Of a DNA stretch of 15,763 bases, positions 1 to 7,851 are shown in pieces (the first letter of the stretch is position 1; each line of letters starts with the position of its first letter). Below the pieces are notes generated by a model. It had not been told where the DNA came from. It was given only the letters and a program-made list of their open reading frames with translations, and did no database searches. The stretch is taken from NCBI GenBank assembly GCA_934120675.1, contig CAKOUU010000026.1, positions 1 through 15,763 on the forward strand. Reading direction: 5' to 3'. Source of the stretch: an uncultured Clostridia bacterium. GTDB taxonomy: Bacteria; Bacillota; Clostridia; TANB77; CAG-508. The translations under genes were made by a program, and so were the position numbers.

Positions 1-214
1 TATCTAATATTGTTCTAAATATTTTATCATGCTCTTGATTTATTTCTTTCTCCTGAATATTTGCTTTTGAGCTCATTCTTTCATATTTTGCTTTTGGTTC
101 TTGTAATTCAGCACAATAATTCTGATTATTATTTTCATCAATTATTTCCCAAAGTTTTTCAAATATTGGTTTATATTTTATGTATTCTTTATATGTAAAT
201 TTTTCTATATTAAT
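1..214 (-). CDS. Partial protein, possibly Rpn / PD-(D/E)XK nuclease family transposase (N-terminal part, runs off the left edge)
   Basis: An open frame enters from the left edge on the minus strand and stays open back to an in-frame stop at 263-265. It is Lys/Glu/Asn rich and contains the stretch INQEHDKIFRTILD near the edge. That resembles the N-terminal region of clostridial Rpn-type recombination-promoting nuclease/transposase proteins; I recall this from the family and could not search it. The start is uncertain. A good AAGGAG site at 220-225 sits five bases before an ATT codon at 214, but the first in-frame ATG is at 76 with a weak site. An out-of-frame ATG overlaps the AAGGAG, so a frameshift at the 5' end is also possible. 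Everything C-terminal is outside the window, so the catalytic residues cannot be checked. Confidence 0.4.
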   Translation of the reverse strand, partial: MNIEKFTYKEYIKYKPIFEKLWEIIDENNNQNYCAELQEPKAKYERMSSKANIQEKEINQEHDKIFRTILD

Positions 215-395
215 TTCATCTCCTTCATTATAATATTTATTTTTATTTTTGTCAATATTTATTTATAAGTTTATATATATTTTTTAATCACCTACTTTCG
301 TATTTTTGTTTTTAATTCATTTTGGATTTTTTCTTTGATTTTAAATCTTTGAATTAATTGATTTGAATAAAATTAAAGTGTCTTTATAATACAAC

Positions 396-443
396 AAAAT
401 GCCGAACTTTGCAACATTTTTTCATCGCAAAATTCGACATTTT
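396..443 (-). terminator. Hairpin downstream of feoB, probable terminator; contains two inverted Spo0A-box-like heptamers
   Basis: Two 17-base arms (396-412 and 427-443) flank a 14-base loop. The only two mismatches become G-U pairs on the minus-strand RNA, so the structure suits a minus-strand transcript such as the feoB 3' end. The stem ends in AAAA/TTTT and is followed by a T-rich but interrupted tail, so termination is plausible but not textbook. The arms contain TGTCGAA and TGCCGAA in opposite orientations, both matching the known 0A box TGNCGAA. The rest of 215-474 is AT-rich with no gene that I can support. Confidence 0.45.
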
Positions 444-474
444 CTGTTTAATAGTTACAAATATAAAACGATTA

Positions 475-2628
475 TTACAAAACTAATATCACATTATACA
501 CTAAGTTTGTAAGCATACACAAAACAATTCCGTAAACAGTTGGAATTGCAAAAGAAATTGCTGTCCACTTCCAGCTACCCGTCTCCTTTTTTATAGTAAG
601 CAATGTTGTAGCACAAGGGAAATGTAAAATTGTAAAGAGCATAACATTCATAGCAGTAAGCATAGTCCATCCATTTTGAATTAAAATCTGTCCAATTTGA
701 ATTGTATCCTCTATATTTACCAATGTTCCGCCTTTCAAATAACACATCAAAATTATTGGTAAAACTATTTCATTTGCTGGAATTCCTAAAATAAACGCAG
801 TTAAAATATATCCATCCAAGCCCATTAATTTTGCAAAAGGATTTAAGAAATTTGCTATAATTGAAAGCAAACTTTGACCATCAATTCCTACATTTGCCAT
901 AAGCCATATCACAAGTCCTGCAGGCGCTGCAACAGATATAGCTCTACCTAAAACAAATAGAGTTCTATCAAATATTGAACGAACTAATATTTTTCCGAAT
1001 TGTGGTTTTCTATATGGTGGCAATTCTAAAACCATTGATGATGGCATTCCTTTTAATATTGTTTTTGATAATATTTTTGATGTTATGAGTGTTAAAAATA
1101 TTCCAAATATTATTACAATAATTACTGCAAATGTTGATAATATTGATGCCAGAAATCCATTTCCACCTGCAAATGCTCCTGCTATAAATATTGTCGCAAT
1201 TGTTATCAAAAATGGAAATCTTCCATTACATGGGACAAAGTTATTCGTTAATATTGCAATTAGTCTTTCTCTTGGTGAATCTATAATTCTGCATCCTGTT
1301 ACTCCACACGCATTACACCCAAATCCCATGCACATTGTTATCATTTGTTTTCCACTACAACAAGCCTTTTTAAAGAATCCATCCATATTAAATGCAATTC
1401 GCGGAAGATATCCCAAGTCTTCTAATATTGTGAATAGTGGGAAGAATATAGCCATTGGTGGTAACATTACTGCAACTATCCAAGTCAATGTTTTATACAC
1501 TCCATTTATTAACATATCTGAAAGCCATGTTGGACAATGTATATAATTTGCAAAATATATTAATTTGTCCTGTAACCAATTAAATACACTGAATAGCCAC
1601 TCTGATGGATAATTTGCTCCCACTATGGTTATCCAAAAAATTAGGCCTAAAAATAGTATCATTATTGGAATTCCAAATATTTTTGATGTTAAAATTTTGT
1701 CTATTTTTAGGTCTCTTTCTCTATAATTTTTATTTTTAAATGTGCATACTTCTTTTGATGTTTCTTCTGCTTTTTTCATGATATCCGCTACTATTTTGTC
1801 TTTAAAATTTTTTGAGTTAATCTCTCTTGTTTCTAGATTTTCTTTTGCTTCTATTACTGATTGCTGAATTCCTTGTTCTTCTAAATCTATTTCTAAATTT
1901 TCTTGTATTGATTTTAATATTTTTTCTTCTCCATCTATTAGTTTTATCGCTATCCATCTGCATAATTTTTTTGATATTTTATTTTTCTTAACTCCTATTT
2001 CTGTTACTATATTTCTTTTTTCTAAATATTCATTAACTAATAAATCTGTATCAAGTTTCTCCACTATTTTTTCAAGATTTTCTTCTATTTCTTGTTCATA
2101 TATAACTGTTTTTGTATGTGGTCTTATTTCACCTTCACATACTCTATATATTGTATTTTTTAGATTTTCTAGTGTTTGTTTTTCTCTTGCAATTGTTCCT
2201 ACAACAGGTACTCCTAACAAATCTTCTAATTTTTTTAAATCAATTTTTATTTTTTTCTTTTTTGCTTCGTCTAACAAATTTACACAAACAATTATGTTAT
2301 CTGTTATTTCCATAATTTGATATACTAAATTTAAATTTCTTTCTAAACATGTACTATCAACTACAATTACTGTTGCATCTGGGTTTCCAAAGCATATGTA
2401 ATCTCTTGCAATTTCTTCTTCTTCTGAGTTTGACATTATCGAATATGTACCTGGAATGTCAACAAATGTGAATTCTTTGTCATTAATTATTGTTTCTCCT
2501 ATTGCGTTTGCTACTGTTTTTCCTGTCCAGTTTCCTGTGTGTTGATGCATTCCTGTTAAACTGTTGAAAATTGTTGATTTTCCTACATTTGGGTTTCCTG
2601 CTAATGCTACTGTGTATGTATTTTTCAC
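475..2628 (-). CDS. feoB: FeoB, ferrous iron transport protein B
   Basis: 717-residue inner-membrane Fe(II) uptake protein made of a cytoplasmic G domain joined to a multi-span membrane domain. The G domain shows the P-loop GNPNVGKST (residues 11-19), switch I around TGNWTGKTV, DIPG at 57-60 and the NxxD nucleotide-specificity motif NLLD at 117-120. A charged linker (about 165-310) leads to the membrane part, which has the Cys-rich core GFGCNACGVTGCRI (435-448), the conserved FVPCNGR stretch and a hydrophobic C-terminus. Length is normal for the family. The start is GTG at 2628, preceded by an AAGGTGG-type site. No feoA lies upstream or downstream; the gene appears to be transcribed alone, between a terminator on its 5' side and a hairpin after its stop. 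No clear sigma-A promoter was found, only a palindrome at 2721-2736. Confidence 0.96.
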   Translation of the reverse strand: MKNTYTVALAGNPNVGKSTIFNSLTGMHQHTGNWTGKTVANAIGETIINDKEFTFVDIPGTYSIMSNSEEEEIARDYICFGNPDATVIVVDSTCLERNLNLVYQIMEITDNIIVCVNLLDEAKKKKIKIDLKKLEDLLGVPVVGTIAREKQTLENLKNTIYRVCEGEIRPHTKTVIYEQEIEENLEKIVEKLDTDLLVNEYLEKRNIVTEIGVKKNKISKKLCRWIAIKLIDGEEKILKSIQENLEIDLEEQGIQQSVIEAKENLETREINSKNFKDKIVADIMKKAEETSKEVCTFKNKNYRERDLKIDKILTSKIFGIPIMILFLGLIFWITIVGANYPSEWLFSVFNWLQDKLIYFANYIHCPTWLSDMLINGVYKTLTWIVAVMLPPMAIFFPLFTILEDLGYLPRIAFNMDGFFKKACCSGKQMITMCMGFGCNACGVTGCRIIDSPRERLIAILTNNFVPCNGRFPFLITIATIFIAGAFAGGNGFLASILSTFAVIIVIIFGIFLTLITSKILSKTILKGMPSSMVLELPPYRKPQFGKILVRSIFDRTLFVLGRAISVAAPAGLVIWLMANVGIDGQSLLSIIANFLNPFAKLMGLDGYILTAFILGIPANEIVLPIILMCYLKGGTLVNIEDTIQIGQILIQNGWTMLTAMNVMLFTILHFPCATTLLTIKKETGSWKWTAISFAIPTVYGIVLCMLTNLVYNVILVL

Positions 2629-2720
2629 AAGCTCACCACCTTAAATTTTATTATTACAATATATGTCTTGGTTTTGAGTTTATGAATTCTATATATGTAT
2701 TTTTTACTTTTAAATTAAAA

Positions 2721-2736
2721 TTTGAACAAGTTCAAA
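2721..2736. promoter_or_regulatory. Palindrome upstream of feoB, possible operator
   Basis: TTTGAAC-AA-GTTCAAA is a perfect inverted repeat with 7-base arms, about 95 bases before the feoB start and just past the terminator of the preceding gene. Its position would suit a regulator site for feoB. It does not match the Fur or DtxR consensus as I know them, so the assignment is only positional. Confidence 0.25.
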
Positions 2737-2782
2737 CAAAAAACCTCAAATCCCCTGACTTTAGCAAAGTCAGGGGATTTGA
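2734..2782 (-). terminator. Rho-independent terminator of the 174-residue gene
   Basis: A perfect 17-bp stem (2746-2762 with 2766-2782) and a 3-base loop are followed, on the minus strand, by a run of T (complement of 2738-2743). It starts five bases after the stop codon of the gene at 2788-3312 and separates that gene from feoB. Confidence 0.9.
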
Positions 2783-2787
2783 ATGAA

Positions 2788-3312
2788 TCATATTGTTAAG
2801 ATTCGGTCAATTATCTCATCGACCGTTAACTTTTGCATTTTTGCAAGTTTTTTTAATAAGTCGCCATTTCTAAATTTTCTTGCCGCCTTTAGGAGGGTTT
2901 CTGGATCATAAATTCCCTTTTCTAAATATAAATTTATTACTTCTTCACTCGGCTCACATGCTCTAAAGAGTTGAATTCCAGATGATAGTTTATTCCCTCT
3001 ATCTCTTATTACAGCTATGGACCCTTCGTTCTTTTCTAGGAAATACTTCACCATTTCGAGATTATTTTCCATTAGGAATCTTCCCGCCAGAAGTGCACAC
3101 TCTGAAAAATATTTTTCCGGCATCTCTATTTCCAGATTTATTTTTCCTTCGTTTGTTTTTAAGTGTGTTACTTTTACCGGATAATTAATAACATTGGTTG
3201 AATTAATTCCCTTAAATATTTCAGTAAGCGCTTCAAATATAGCGTCACTTTCCCTTGCATTTAATGCCCGATTCATTTCTTTTTCTGCTGTTTCTTTTGT
3301 GTTCTCTTTCAT
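2788..3312 (-). CDS. Hypothetical protein, 174 residues, helical, ankyrin-like helix pairs
   Basis: I do not recognise this protein. It is soluble, with no signal peptide or membrane segment. After a charged N-terminus, the C-terminal two thirds looks like short helix pairs, for example FLMENNLEMVKYFLEKNEG and a later VINLYLEKGIYDPETLLKAA. This recalls ankyrin or similar alpha-solenoid repeats, but the diagnostic ankyrin TPLH motif is missing. The frame is open to an ATG at 3327, but the Shine-Dalgarno GGAGGT lies between that codon and the ATG at 3312, so 3312 is the likely start. The gene is monocistronic, with a TTGCGA-17-TATAAT promoter and a perfect terminator, which suggests substantial expression. 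Its promoter closely matches that of the upstream 50-residue gene. The function is unknown. Confidence 0.75.
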   Translation of the reverse strand: MKENTKETAEKEMNRALNARESDAIFEALTEIFKGINSTNVINYPVKVTHLKTNEGKINLEIEMPEKYFSECALLAGRFLMENNLEMVKYFLEKNEGSIAVIRDRGNKLSSGIQLFRACEPSEEVINLYLEKGIYDPETLLKAARKFRNGDLLKKLAKMQKLTVDEIIDRILTI

Positions 3313-3361
3313 ACTCTTTACCTCCATACATGAAAGTTTTTATTTGCTTGTTTCTTTTTTT

Positions 3362-3390
3362 ATTATATCACAGTTTTATGTTGATCGCAA
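3362..3390 (-). promoter_or_regulatory. Promoter of the 174-residue gene
   Basis: On the minus strand, -35 TTGCGA and -10 TATAAT are separated by 17 bases, about 50 bases before the ATG at 3312. Its spacer agrees at 14 of 17 positions with the promoter at 3659-3687. Confidence 0.8.
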
Positions 3391-3423
3391 CTTTTTTAAT
3401 AAAAAAATTTATATATCTGATAC

Positions 3424-3468
3424 AATCTCAAAAAAACCAACTCTAATTAGAGTCAGGGTTTTGAGATT
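3424..3468 (-). terminator. Terminator of the 50-residue gene
   Basis: Outer arms AATCTCAAAA / TTTTGAGATT (3424-3433, 3459-3468) enclose an inner palindrome ACTCTAATTAGAGT and a run of seven T on the minus strand after the inner stem. The stop codon of the small gene lies at the foot of the stem. Confidence 0.75.
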
Positions 3469-3619
3469 AGTTAGAAATCTCCACAACCATTACGGTTGGA
3501 TATTTTTTTTCGCAATACGCTATTAAGTTTTTAACCATATCTGGCATTATTAACTTATCCTCACTTTCTTTAGCGTTCTCCAACCTCCATGTTGTTTTGT
3601 CATTTTTCATTTCTAACAT
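3467..3619 (-). CDS. Small hypothetical protein, 50 residues
   Basis: The frame begins MLEMKNDKTTWRLENAKESE and ends YPTVMVVEISN. It is supported as a real gene by its surroundings rather than by homology. A strong GGAGGTAGAT site sits directly before ATG 3619, a TTGCGA-17-TATAAT promoter lies about 40 bases further upstream, and a terminator hairpin begins at the stop codon. The product is small, charged and soluble with no membrane segment; the second half could form a helix followed by a strand. I recognise no family. It lies between ptsI and the 174-residue gene, all on the minus strand, and shares promoter sequence with the latter. Confidence 0.7.
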   Translation of the reverse strand: MLEMKNDKTTWRLENAKESEDKLIMPDMVKNLIAYCEKKYPTVMVVEISN

Positions 3620-3658
3620 ATCTACCTCCACTTATTTGTGTTTTTCTTGGCTAACTTT

Positions 3659-3687
3659 ATTATATCTCATTTTTATGTTAATCGCAA
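3659..3687 (-). promoter_or_regulatory. Promoter of the 50-residue gene
   Basis: -35 TTGCGA, 17-base spacer and -10 TATAAT on the minus strand, in the gap after ptsI. It matches the promoter at 3362-3390 across both hexamers and most of the spacer. No terminator is evident after ptsI, so some read-through from the pts operon is possible. Confidence 0.8.
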
Positions 3688-3717
3688 TATTATTTCCAAA
3701 ATTTGTAAATTTTTTCA

Positions 3718-5406
3718 TTACTTAATATCTAGTATCCTTTTAACACCTTCTGTTGACTCCAATTCTAAGACCTTCTTTGCAAGTTGTTTACACTCTTCAA
3801 AATCCAAATCAGTTATTAACTTTCTAACCTTCAAAATCTTATTAGCATTCATAGAAAACTCATCAAGTCCAAGACCAACAAGCAAAGGAATAAACCTAAC
3901 ATCACCAGCCGCTTCTCCGCACATACCACATAAAATACCATTTTTATGTGCACCATCAATAGCAGATTTAATCAAACGAATTACAGCAGGATTAAAATGA
4001 GAATACAAATTTGCAAGTTTCTCATTACCTCTCTCAACAGCAATAGTATATTGAATCAAATCATTTGTCCCTATACTAAAAAAATCACACTCTTTTGCAA
4101 ACTCGTCAGCCATTACAGCAGATGACGGAATTTCAACCATAATTCCAACTTCTATATTTTCATTAAATTTTATATTTTTTTCTTTTAACTCTTGTTTTAC
4201 TTCTTCAATAATTTCCTTTGATTTTCGTAATTCTTCAATTGACGAAATCATTGGAAGCATTATTGCAACATTTCCATAACTACTTGCTCTCAAAATAGCC
4301 CTTAACTGAACCTTAAATAAATCAACATTATCTAGATAAATTCTGATCGCTCTATAACCTAAAAATGGATTTTCTTCCTTTGGTAGTTTCATATATTTTA
4401 AATCTTTATCTCCACCAATATCTAATGTCCTTATAACTAGTCTTTTATTTTCTAAACTTTCCGCAATTTTTTTGTATGCCTCAAATTGTTCTTCTTCTGA
4501 TGGAAAATCTTTTGCATCCATATACAAAAACTCACTTCTTAGAAGCCCTACACCTTCTGCTGTATTATCAATTACAATTTGAATATCTTGTGGACCTCCA
4601 ATATTTGCTAAAAGTTCAACCTTATGTCCATCTTTTGTTATAGCTTTTTTATTTTTATATTTTTCTAATTCTTGTTTTTCTTGTTTTATATTCTCTTGAT
4701 TTTTTGTTAATTCTTTGATTTTCTCTTGTGTTGGATTTAAAAATATTTCCCCTGTTGCTCCATTTAATGCAATATAATCATTTTCTTTTATATTCTCAAA
4801 AATATGTTTTATTCCAACAACTGCCGGTATTTCATTAGTTCTTGCAATTATAGCCATATGAGAATTAACACCGCCAATTTCTGTAATAATTCCAGAAATA
4901 TTTTTTAAGTTCATTTTGGCAGTATCTGATGTTGATAATTCTTTTGCAACAAGTATTGTATTTTCAGGTAATTTTGATAAATCTATTTCTTCTATTTTTA
5001 GTAATTTTGCTAATATTCTTTTTTTCATATCCTCTATATCTCTGCTTCGTGCAGCCATATATGGGTCATCCATTTCTTCAAATGTTTTTATTATTTGATT
5101 TAGTCCATTTTCCACTGCATATGCACTATTACATTTCTCTTGCTCAATTATTTTGATAGTTTCTTGAATCAAGCTAGGGTCTTGCAATATCATTAGATAT
5201 GCTTGCATTATTTCTTTTTCTGTTCCATCTATATTTTTTATCAATTTTTCTATTTCACTTTTTACTTCTTTTACAGCATCATATATTTGTTGTTTTTCTG
5301 CTGAAATATCTTCAATTTTTTGCTTTTCTATCTTTAATTCATTTTCTTTTAAAATAACAGCTTTTCCAAGTCCTATTCCCTCAGAAATACCTTTTCCAAC
5401 AAGCAT
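3718..5406 (-). CDS. ptsI: PTS enzyme I (phosphoenolpyruvate-protein phosphotransferase)
   Basis: 562-residue cytoplasmic enzyme that takes phosphate from phosphoenolpyruvate and passes it to His15 of HPr. The N-terminal half holds the HPr-binding helical domain and the phosphohistidine loop GGVNSHMAIIAR with the active His at about 183. The C-terminal half is the PEP-binding barrel, with MVEIPSSAVMA, FFSIGTNDLIQYT and the catalytic Cys in GMCGEAAGD. Length is normal. The frame extends to a TTG at 5424, but AGAAGG sits seven bases before ATG 5406, which I take as the start. It is the last gene of the fruK-fruA-ptsH-ptsI run, separated from ptsH by a repeat element. One oddity is Asn in place of the usual Thr before Ser-His in the active loop (residue about 181). 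Confidence 0.97.
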   Translation of the reverse strand: MLVGKGISEGIGLGKAVILKENELKIEKQKIEDISAEKQQIYDAVKEVKSEIEKLIKNIDGTEKEIMQAYLMILQDPSLIQETIKIIEQEKCNSAYAVENGLNQIIKTFEEMDDPYMAARSRDIEDMKKRILAKLLKIEEIDLSKLPENTILVAKELSTSDTAKMNLKNISGIITEIGGVNSHMAIIARTNEIPAVVGIKHIFENIKENDYIALNGATGEIFLNPTQEKIKELTKNQENIKQEKQELEKYKNKKAITKDGHKVELLANIGGPQDIQIVIDNTAEGVGLLRSEFLYMDAKDFPSEEEQFEAYKKIAESLENKRLVIRTLDIGGDKDLKYMKLPKEENPFLGYRAIRIYLDNVDLFKVQLRAILRASSYGNVAIMLPMISSIEELRKSKEIIEEVKQELKEKNIKFNENIEVGIMVEIPSSAVMADEFAKECDFFSIGTNDLIQYTIAVERGNEKLANLYSHFNPAVIRLIKSAIDGAHKNGILCGMCGEAAGDVRFIPLLVGLGLDEFSMNANKILKVRKLITDLDFEECKQLAKKVLELESTEGVKRILDIK

Positions 5407-5450
5407 ACAATTACCTTCTTTCAAGTATTTTTAAATTTATAATATTCAAC

Positions 5451-5594
5451 AAATTTGAAAATATATTGTTTTGAAATACCGCGTAAGCGACCAAACGAAC
5501 AAGTGTGAGTGCGAACTGGAGCAAACTACATACTAGTATTTTTACATATGGAGTTTGCGACACCAAGGTATAAAAAACAATATATTTCAAATTT
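5451..5594. repeat. 144-bp palindromic intergenic element between ptsH and ptsI
   Basis: Imperfect inverted arms of about 28-30 bases (5451-5480 and 5567-5594) enclose a clearly more GC-rich core. The core contains GCAAACT / AGTTTGC (5521-5527, 5552-5558) and the palindrome ATACTAGTAT. There is no open frame. The shape (AT-rich terminal inverted repeats around a structured core, no gene) fits a small non-autonomous repeat or MITE, or a structured mRNA spacer. Confidence 0.6.
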
Positions 5595-5607
5595 CCATAT
5601 AATATTA

Positions 5608-5862
5608 TTATAAATTACACAAAAAATTTTTAACATCCTCTAACGCCAAATCTTCATTCTCTCCATCACAAACAATTTCCAACTCCGTCTTATACTTTAT
5701 ACCAGCAGACATAATCATAAGAGGCGACCTAGCATCAATCAACTTACCATTAACAATTAGATTAATAGTACATTTATACTTCATAGCAAGTTTTGCAAGT
5801 TCAGTTGCAGGTCTTGCATGAAGACCTGTCTCATTTTCAATAACAACATTTGCTTTTTTCAA
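5608..5862 (-). CDS. ptsH: HPr, phosphocarrier protein of the PTS
   Basis: 84-residue cytoplasmic carrier that relays phosphate from enzyme I to the EIIA domain of FruA. The active loop GLHARPATELA places His at residue 15, as in all HPr proteins. Ser46, the site used by HPr kinase/phosphorylase in Firmicutes, is present in DARSPLMIMSAG. The usual Ile-Met-Gly after Ser46 is replaced by Pro-Leu-Met, in the patch that contacts partners. The start is TTG at 5862, fixed by a strong AAGGAGG site eight bases away. It lies 43 bases after fruA and upstream of ptsI. Placement inside a fructose operon leaves open whether this is the general HPr or a fructose-dedicated one; the adjacent complete enzyme I favours the general pair. 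Confidence 0.95.
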   Translation of the reverse strand: MKKANVVIENETGLHARPATELAKLAMKYKCTINLIVNGKLIDARSPLMIMSAGIKYKTELEIVCDGENEDLALEDVKNFLCNL

Positions 5863-5890
5863 CTCTTATCCTCCTTAATTTGATAATCCC

Positions 5891-5917
5891 ATTGAAAATT
5901 AATTATTATTTTTCAAT
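5891..5917 (-). other. AT-rich hairpin at the fruA-ptsH junction
   Basis: Arms ATTGAAAA and TTTTCAAT (8 bp) span the end of fruA, just before the ptsH ribosome binding site. There is no T-run after it, so it is more likely an mRNA processing or stability element than a terminator, if it is functional at all. Confidence 0.3.
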
Positions 5918-7822
5918 TGAATCCTTCCAAACATTCTTCTTCCAAACAGCCATAATACCCATAGCCACAAATGAACCAGCAGCAAGAGCCACAACATACC
6001 AAGGCCAATTACCAATTAAAGGTAATACAAATATTCCACCATGAGGAGCCATCAAGGTACAGTTAAACGCCATTGATAATGCACCAGAAACAGCAGAACC
6101 AATTACGCAAGAAACTAAAACACGAAGTGGGTCTGATGATGCAAAAGGTATTGCTCCCTCTGATATAAACGATAATCCCATAACATAATTTAATAAACCT
6201 GCTTGTCTTTCCTTTTTAGGTAATTTTTTAGGGAAGAATGTTGCTAAAAGTGCTATCGCAAGTGGTGCAACCATTCCACCAATCATAACTGCTGCCATTA
6301 TTTCGTAATGACCTTCTGCTAACATTCCTGTTCCAAAGGTATATGCCGCTTTGTTTACTGGTCCGCCTAAGTCAACAGACATCATACCTGCAAGAATTGC
6401 TCCTAAAATTACTTTATTAACTTCGCTCATTGATGATAAGAAATTATTTAAACCTGTATTTATTGCTGATACAAATGGATTTATCAATAACATTATTAGT
6501 CCAATTAACAATACACCTGCAACCGGATAAATCAAAATTGTCCTTATTCCTTCTAAACTTTTTGGCATAAAACTAAATAATTTTTTCAAAAATAATACTA
6601 CATATCCACCTATAAAACCTGCAAGTAAGGCTCCTAAAAATCCTGAACTTACTAACACTTCTTCTGGATTTCCAAGTGATGTAAATGTTGTTCCCACTTT
6701 GCTTATTGCTCCACCAACAAATCCAACAACAAGCCCTGGTCTATCTGCAATGCTCATTGCTATATATCCTGATAAAATTACTAGCATAAAATCAAATGCC
6801 ATTCCACCTATTGTTTTGAAAAATGCTGCAACTGGTGTATTCATACCAAAATTTGATGGGTTAATTGAATAGTCATCTAATAAAAATGCTATTGCAATTA
6901 AGATTCCTCCACCAACAACAAATGGTAACATATGTGTTACACCATTCATTAAATGATTGTATATATTTCCTTTTGGCTTTTCCATTTCTATATTTTCTCT
7001 TTTATTTCCCTGATGATGATAAACTGGGATTTCATTTTCTGAATTTAATGCTTTTTCTATTAATTCTTTTGGTTTGTGAATTCCCTCTGATACTCCTGTT
7101 TTTAAAATTCTTTTGCCATCAAATCTTGATAAATCAACTTTTACATCTGCTGCAATGATTATTGCTTTTGCATTTTTGATTTCTTCATCTGTAAGTTTGT
7201 TTTTTGTTCCTGACTGTCCTTGTGTTTCTATTTTTATTGGATGTCCTAATTCTTTTCCCATTTGTTCTAAGCTTTCTGCTGCCATATACGTATGGGCTAT
7301 CCCTGTTGGACATGCTGTTATTCCCAGTAATTCATAATTTTCGACGGTTTTTTCTTGTTCTTTTTCTTGATTATCTGCCTTATCTATTATTTCTAAAAAT
7401 TCTTCTTTTGTTTCTGCATTTAACAAATCATTTTTAAATTTTTCATTCATTAACAAAGCTGATAAACGACTTAAAACTTCAAGATGAAGATTATCTTTAC
7501 TATTTGGTGCTGCTATTAAAAATAGTAATTTTACAGGTTTGTCATCTAATGAATTAAAGTCAACTCCATCTGGTATTACCATTGCAGCAAGTCCTGGTTT
7601 TGAGATAACATCACCTTTTCCATGTGGTATCGCAATACCTTCTCCCACACCTGTTGAGCCTTCTTCTTCTCTTTTGATTACTAATTCTAAATATTTTTGC
7701 TTGTCTTTAATATTTCCATTGTGTTCCATCAATTTAACTGCTTTTTCTATCACTTCTTTTTTACTCGAAGCTTTTACATTTAAGTCGATTGATTCTTTTT
7801 TGAGTAAGTCAGTAATTTTCAT
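5906..7822 (-). CDS. fruA: PTS fructose-specific enzyme IIABC
   Basis: 638-residue membrane permease that imports fructose and phosphorylates it to fructose-1-phosphate. Three domains in one chain: EIIA (1 to about 150) with active His67 in GEGIAIPHGK; EIIB (about 163-262) with active Cys171 in GITACPTGIAHTYMAAE; and EIIC (from about 288) with multiple membrane spans. The C-terminal part includes HGGIFVLPLIGNWPWYVVAL. The domain order and length are those of bacterial FruA-type IIABC. The frame opens at ATG 7834, but the AAAGGA site abuts that codon, and MKITDLL at 7822 is the usual N-terminus, so 7822 is preferred. It sits directly after fruK and before ptsH, in the same operon. The substrate assignment rests on the domain family and the fruK neighbour. 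Confidence 0.95.
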   Translation of the reverse strand: MKITDLLKKESIDLNVKASSKKEVIEKAVKLMEHNGNIKDKQKYLELVIKREEEGSTGVGEGIAIPHGKGDVISKPGLAAMVIPDGVDFNSLDDKPVKLLFLIAAPNSKDNLHLEVLSRLSALLMNEKFKNDLLNAETKEEFLEIIDKADNQEKEQEKTVENYELLGITACPTGIAHTYMAAESLEQMGKELGHPIKIETQGQSGTKNKLTDEEIKNAKAIIIAADVKVDLSRFDGKRILKTGVSEGIHKPKELIEKALNSENEIPVYHHQGNKRENIEMEKPKGNIYNHLMNGVTHMLPFVVGGGILIAIAFLLDDYSINPSNFGMNTPVAAFFKTIGGMAFDFMLVILSGYIAMSIADRPGLVVGFVGGAISKVGTTFTSLGNPEEVLVSSGFLGALLAGFIGGYVVLFLKKLFSFMPKSLEGIRTILIYPVAGVLLIGLIMLLINPFVSAINTGLNNFLSSMSEVNKVILGAILAGMMSVDLGGPVNKAAYTFGTGMLAEGHYEIMAAVMIGGMVAPLAIALLATFFPKKLPKKERQAGLLNYVMGLSFISEGAIPFASSDPLRVLVSCVIGSAVSGALSMAFNCTLMAPHGGIFVLPLIGNWPWYVVALAAGSFVAMGIMAVWKKNVWKDSIEK

Positions 7823-7851
7823 TTTTAATACCATTCCTTTCTTAATAAAAA

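Noticed and set aside
280..365. Short Lys-rich minus-strand frame (NQLIQRFKIKEKIQNELKTK)
   Set aside because: About 24 codons, no ATG or ribosome binding site; AT-rich DNA gives such frames by chance.
1085..1546. 153-codon plus-strand frame
   Set aside because: It lies opposite the conserved membrane domain of feoB, has no ribosome binding site, and its composition is that of an antisense shadow.
3697..3712. AAAATTT/AAATTTT inverted repeat after ptsI as a terminator
   Set aside because: Two-base loop, only A-T pairs and no T-run, so it would not be a stable hairpin.
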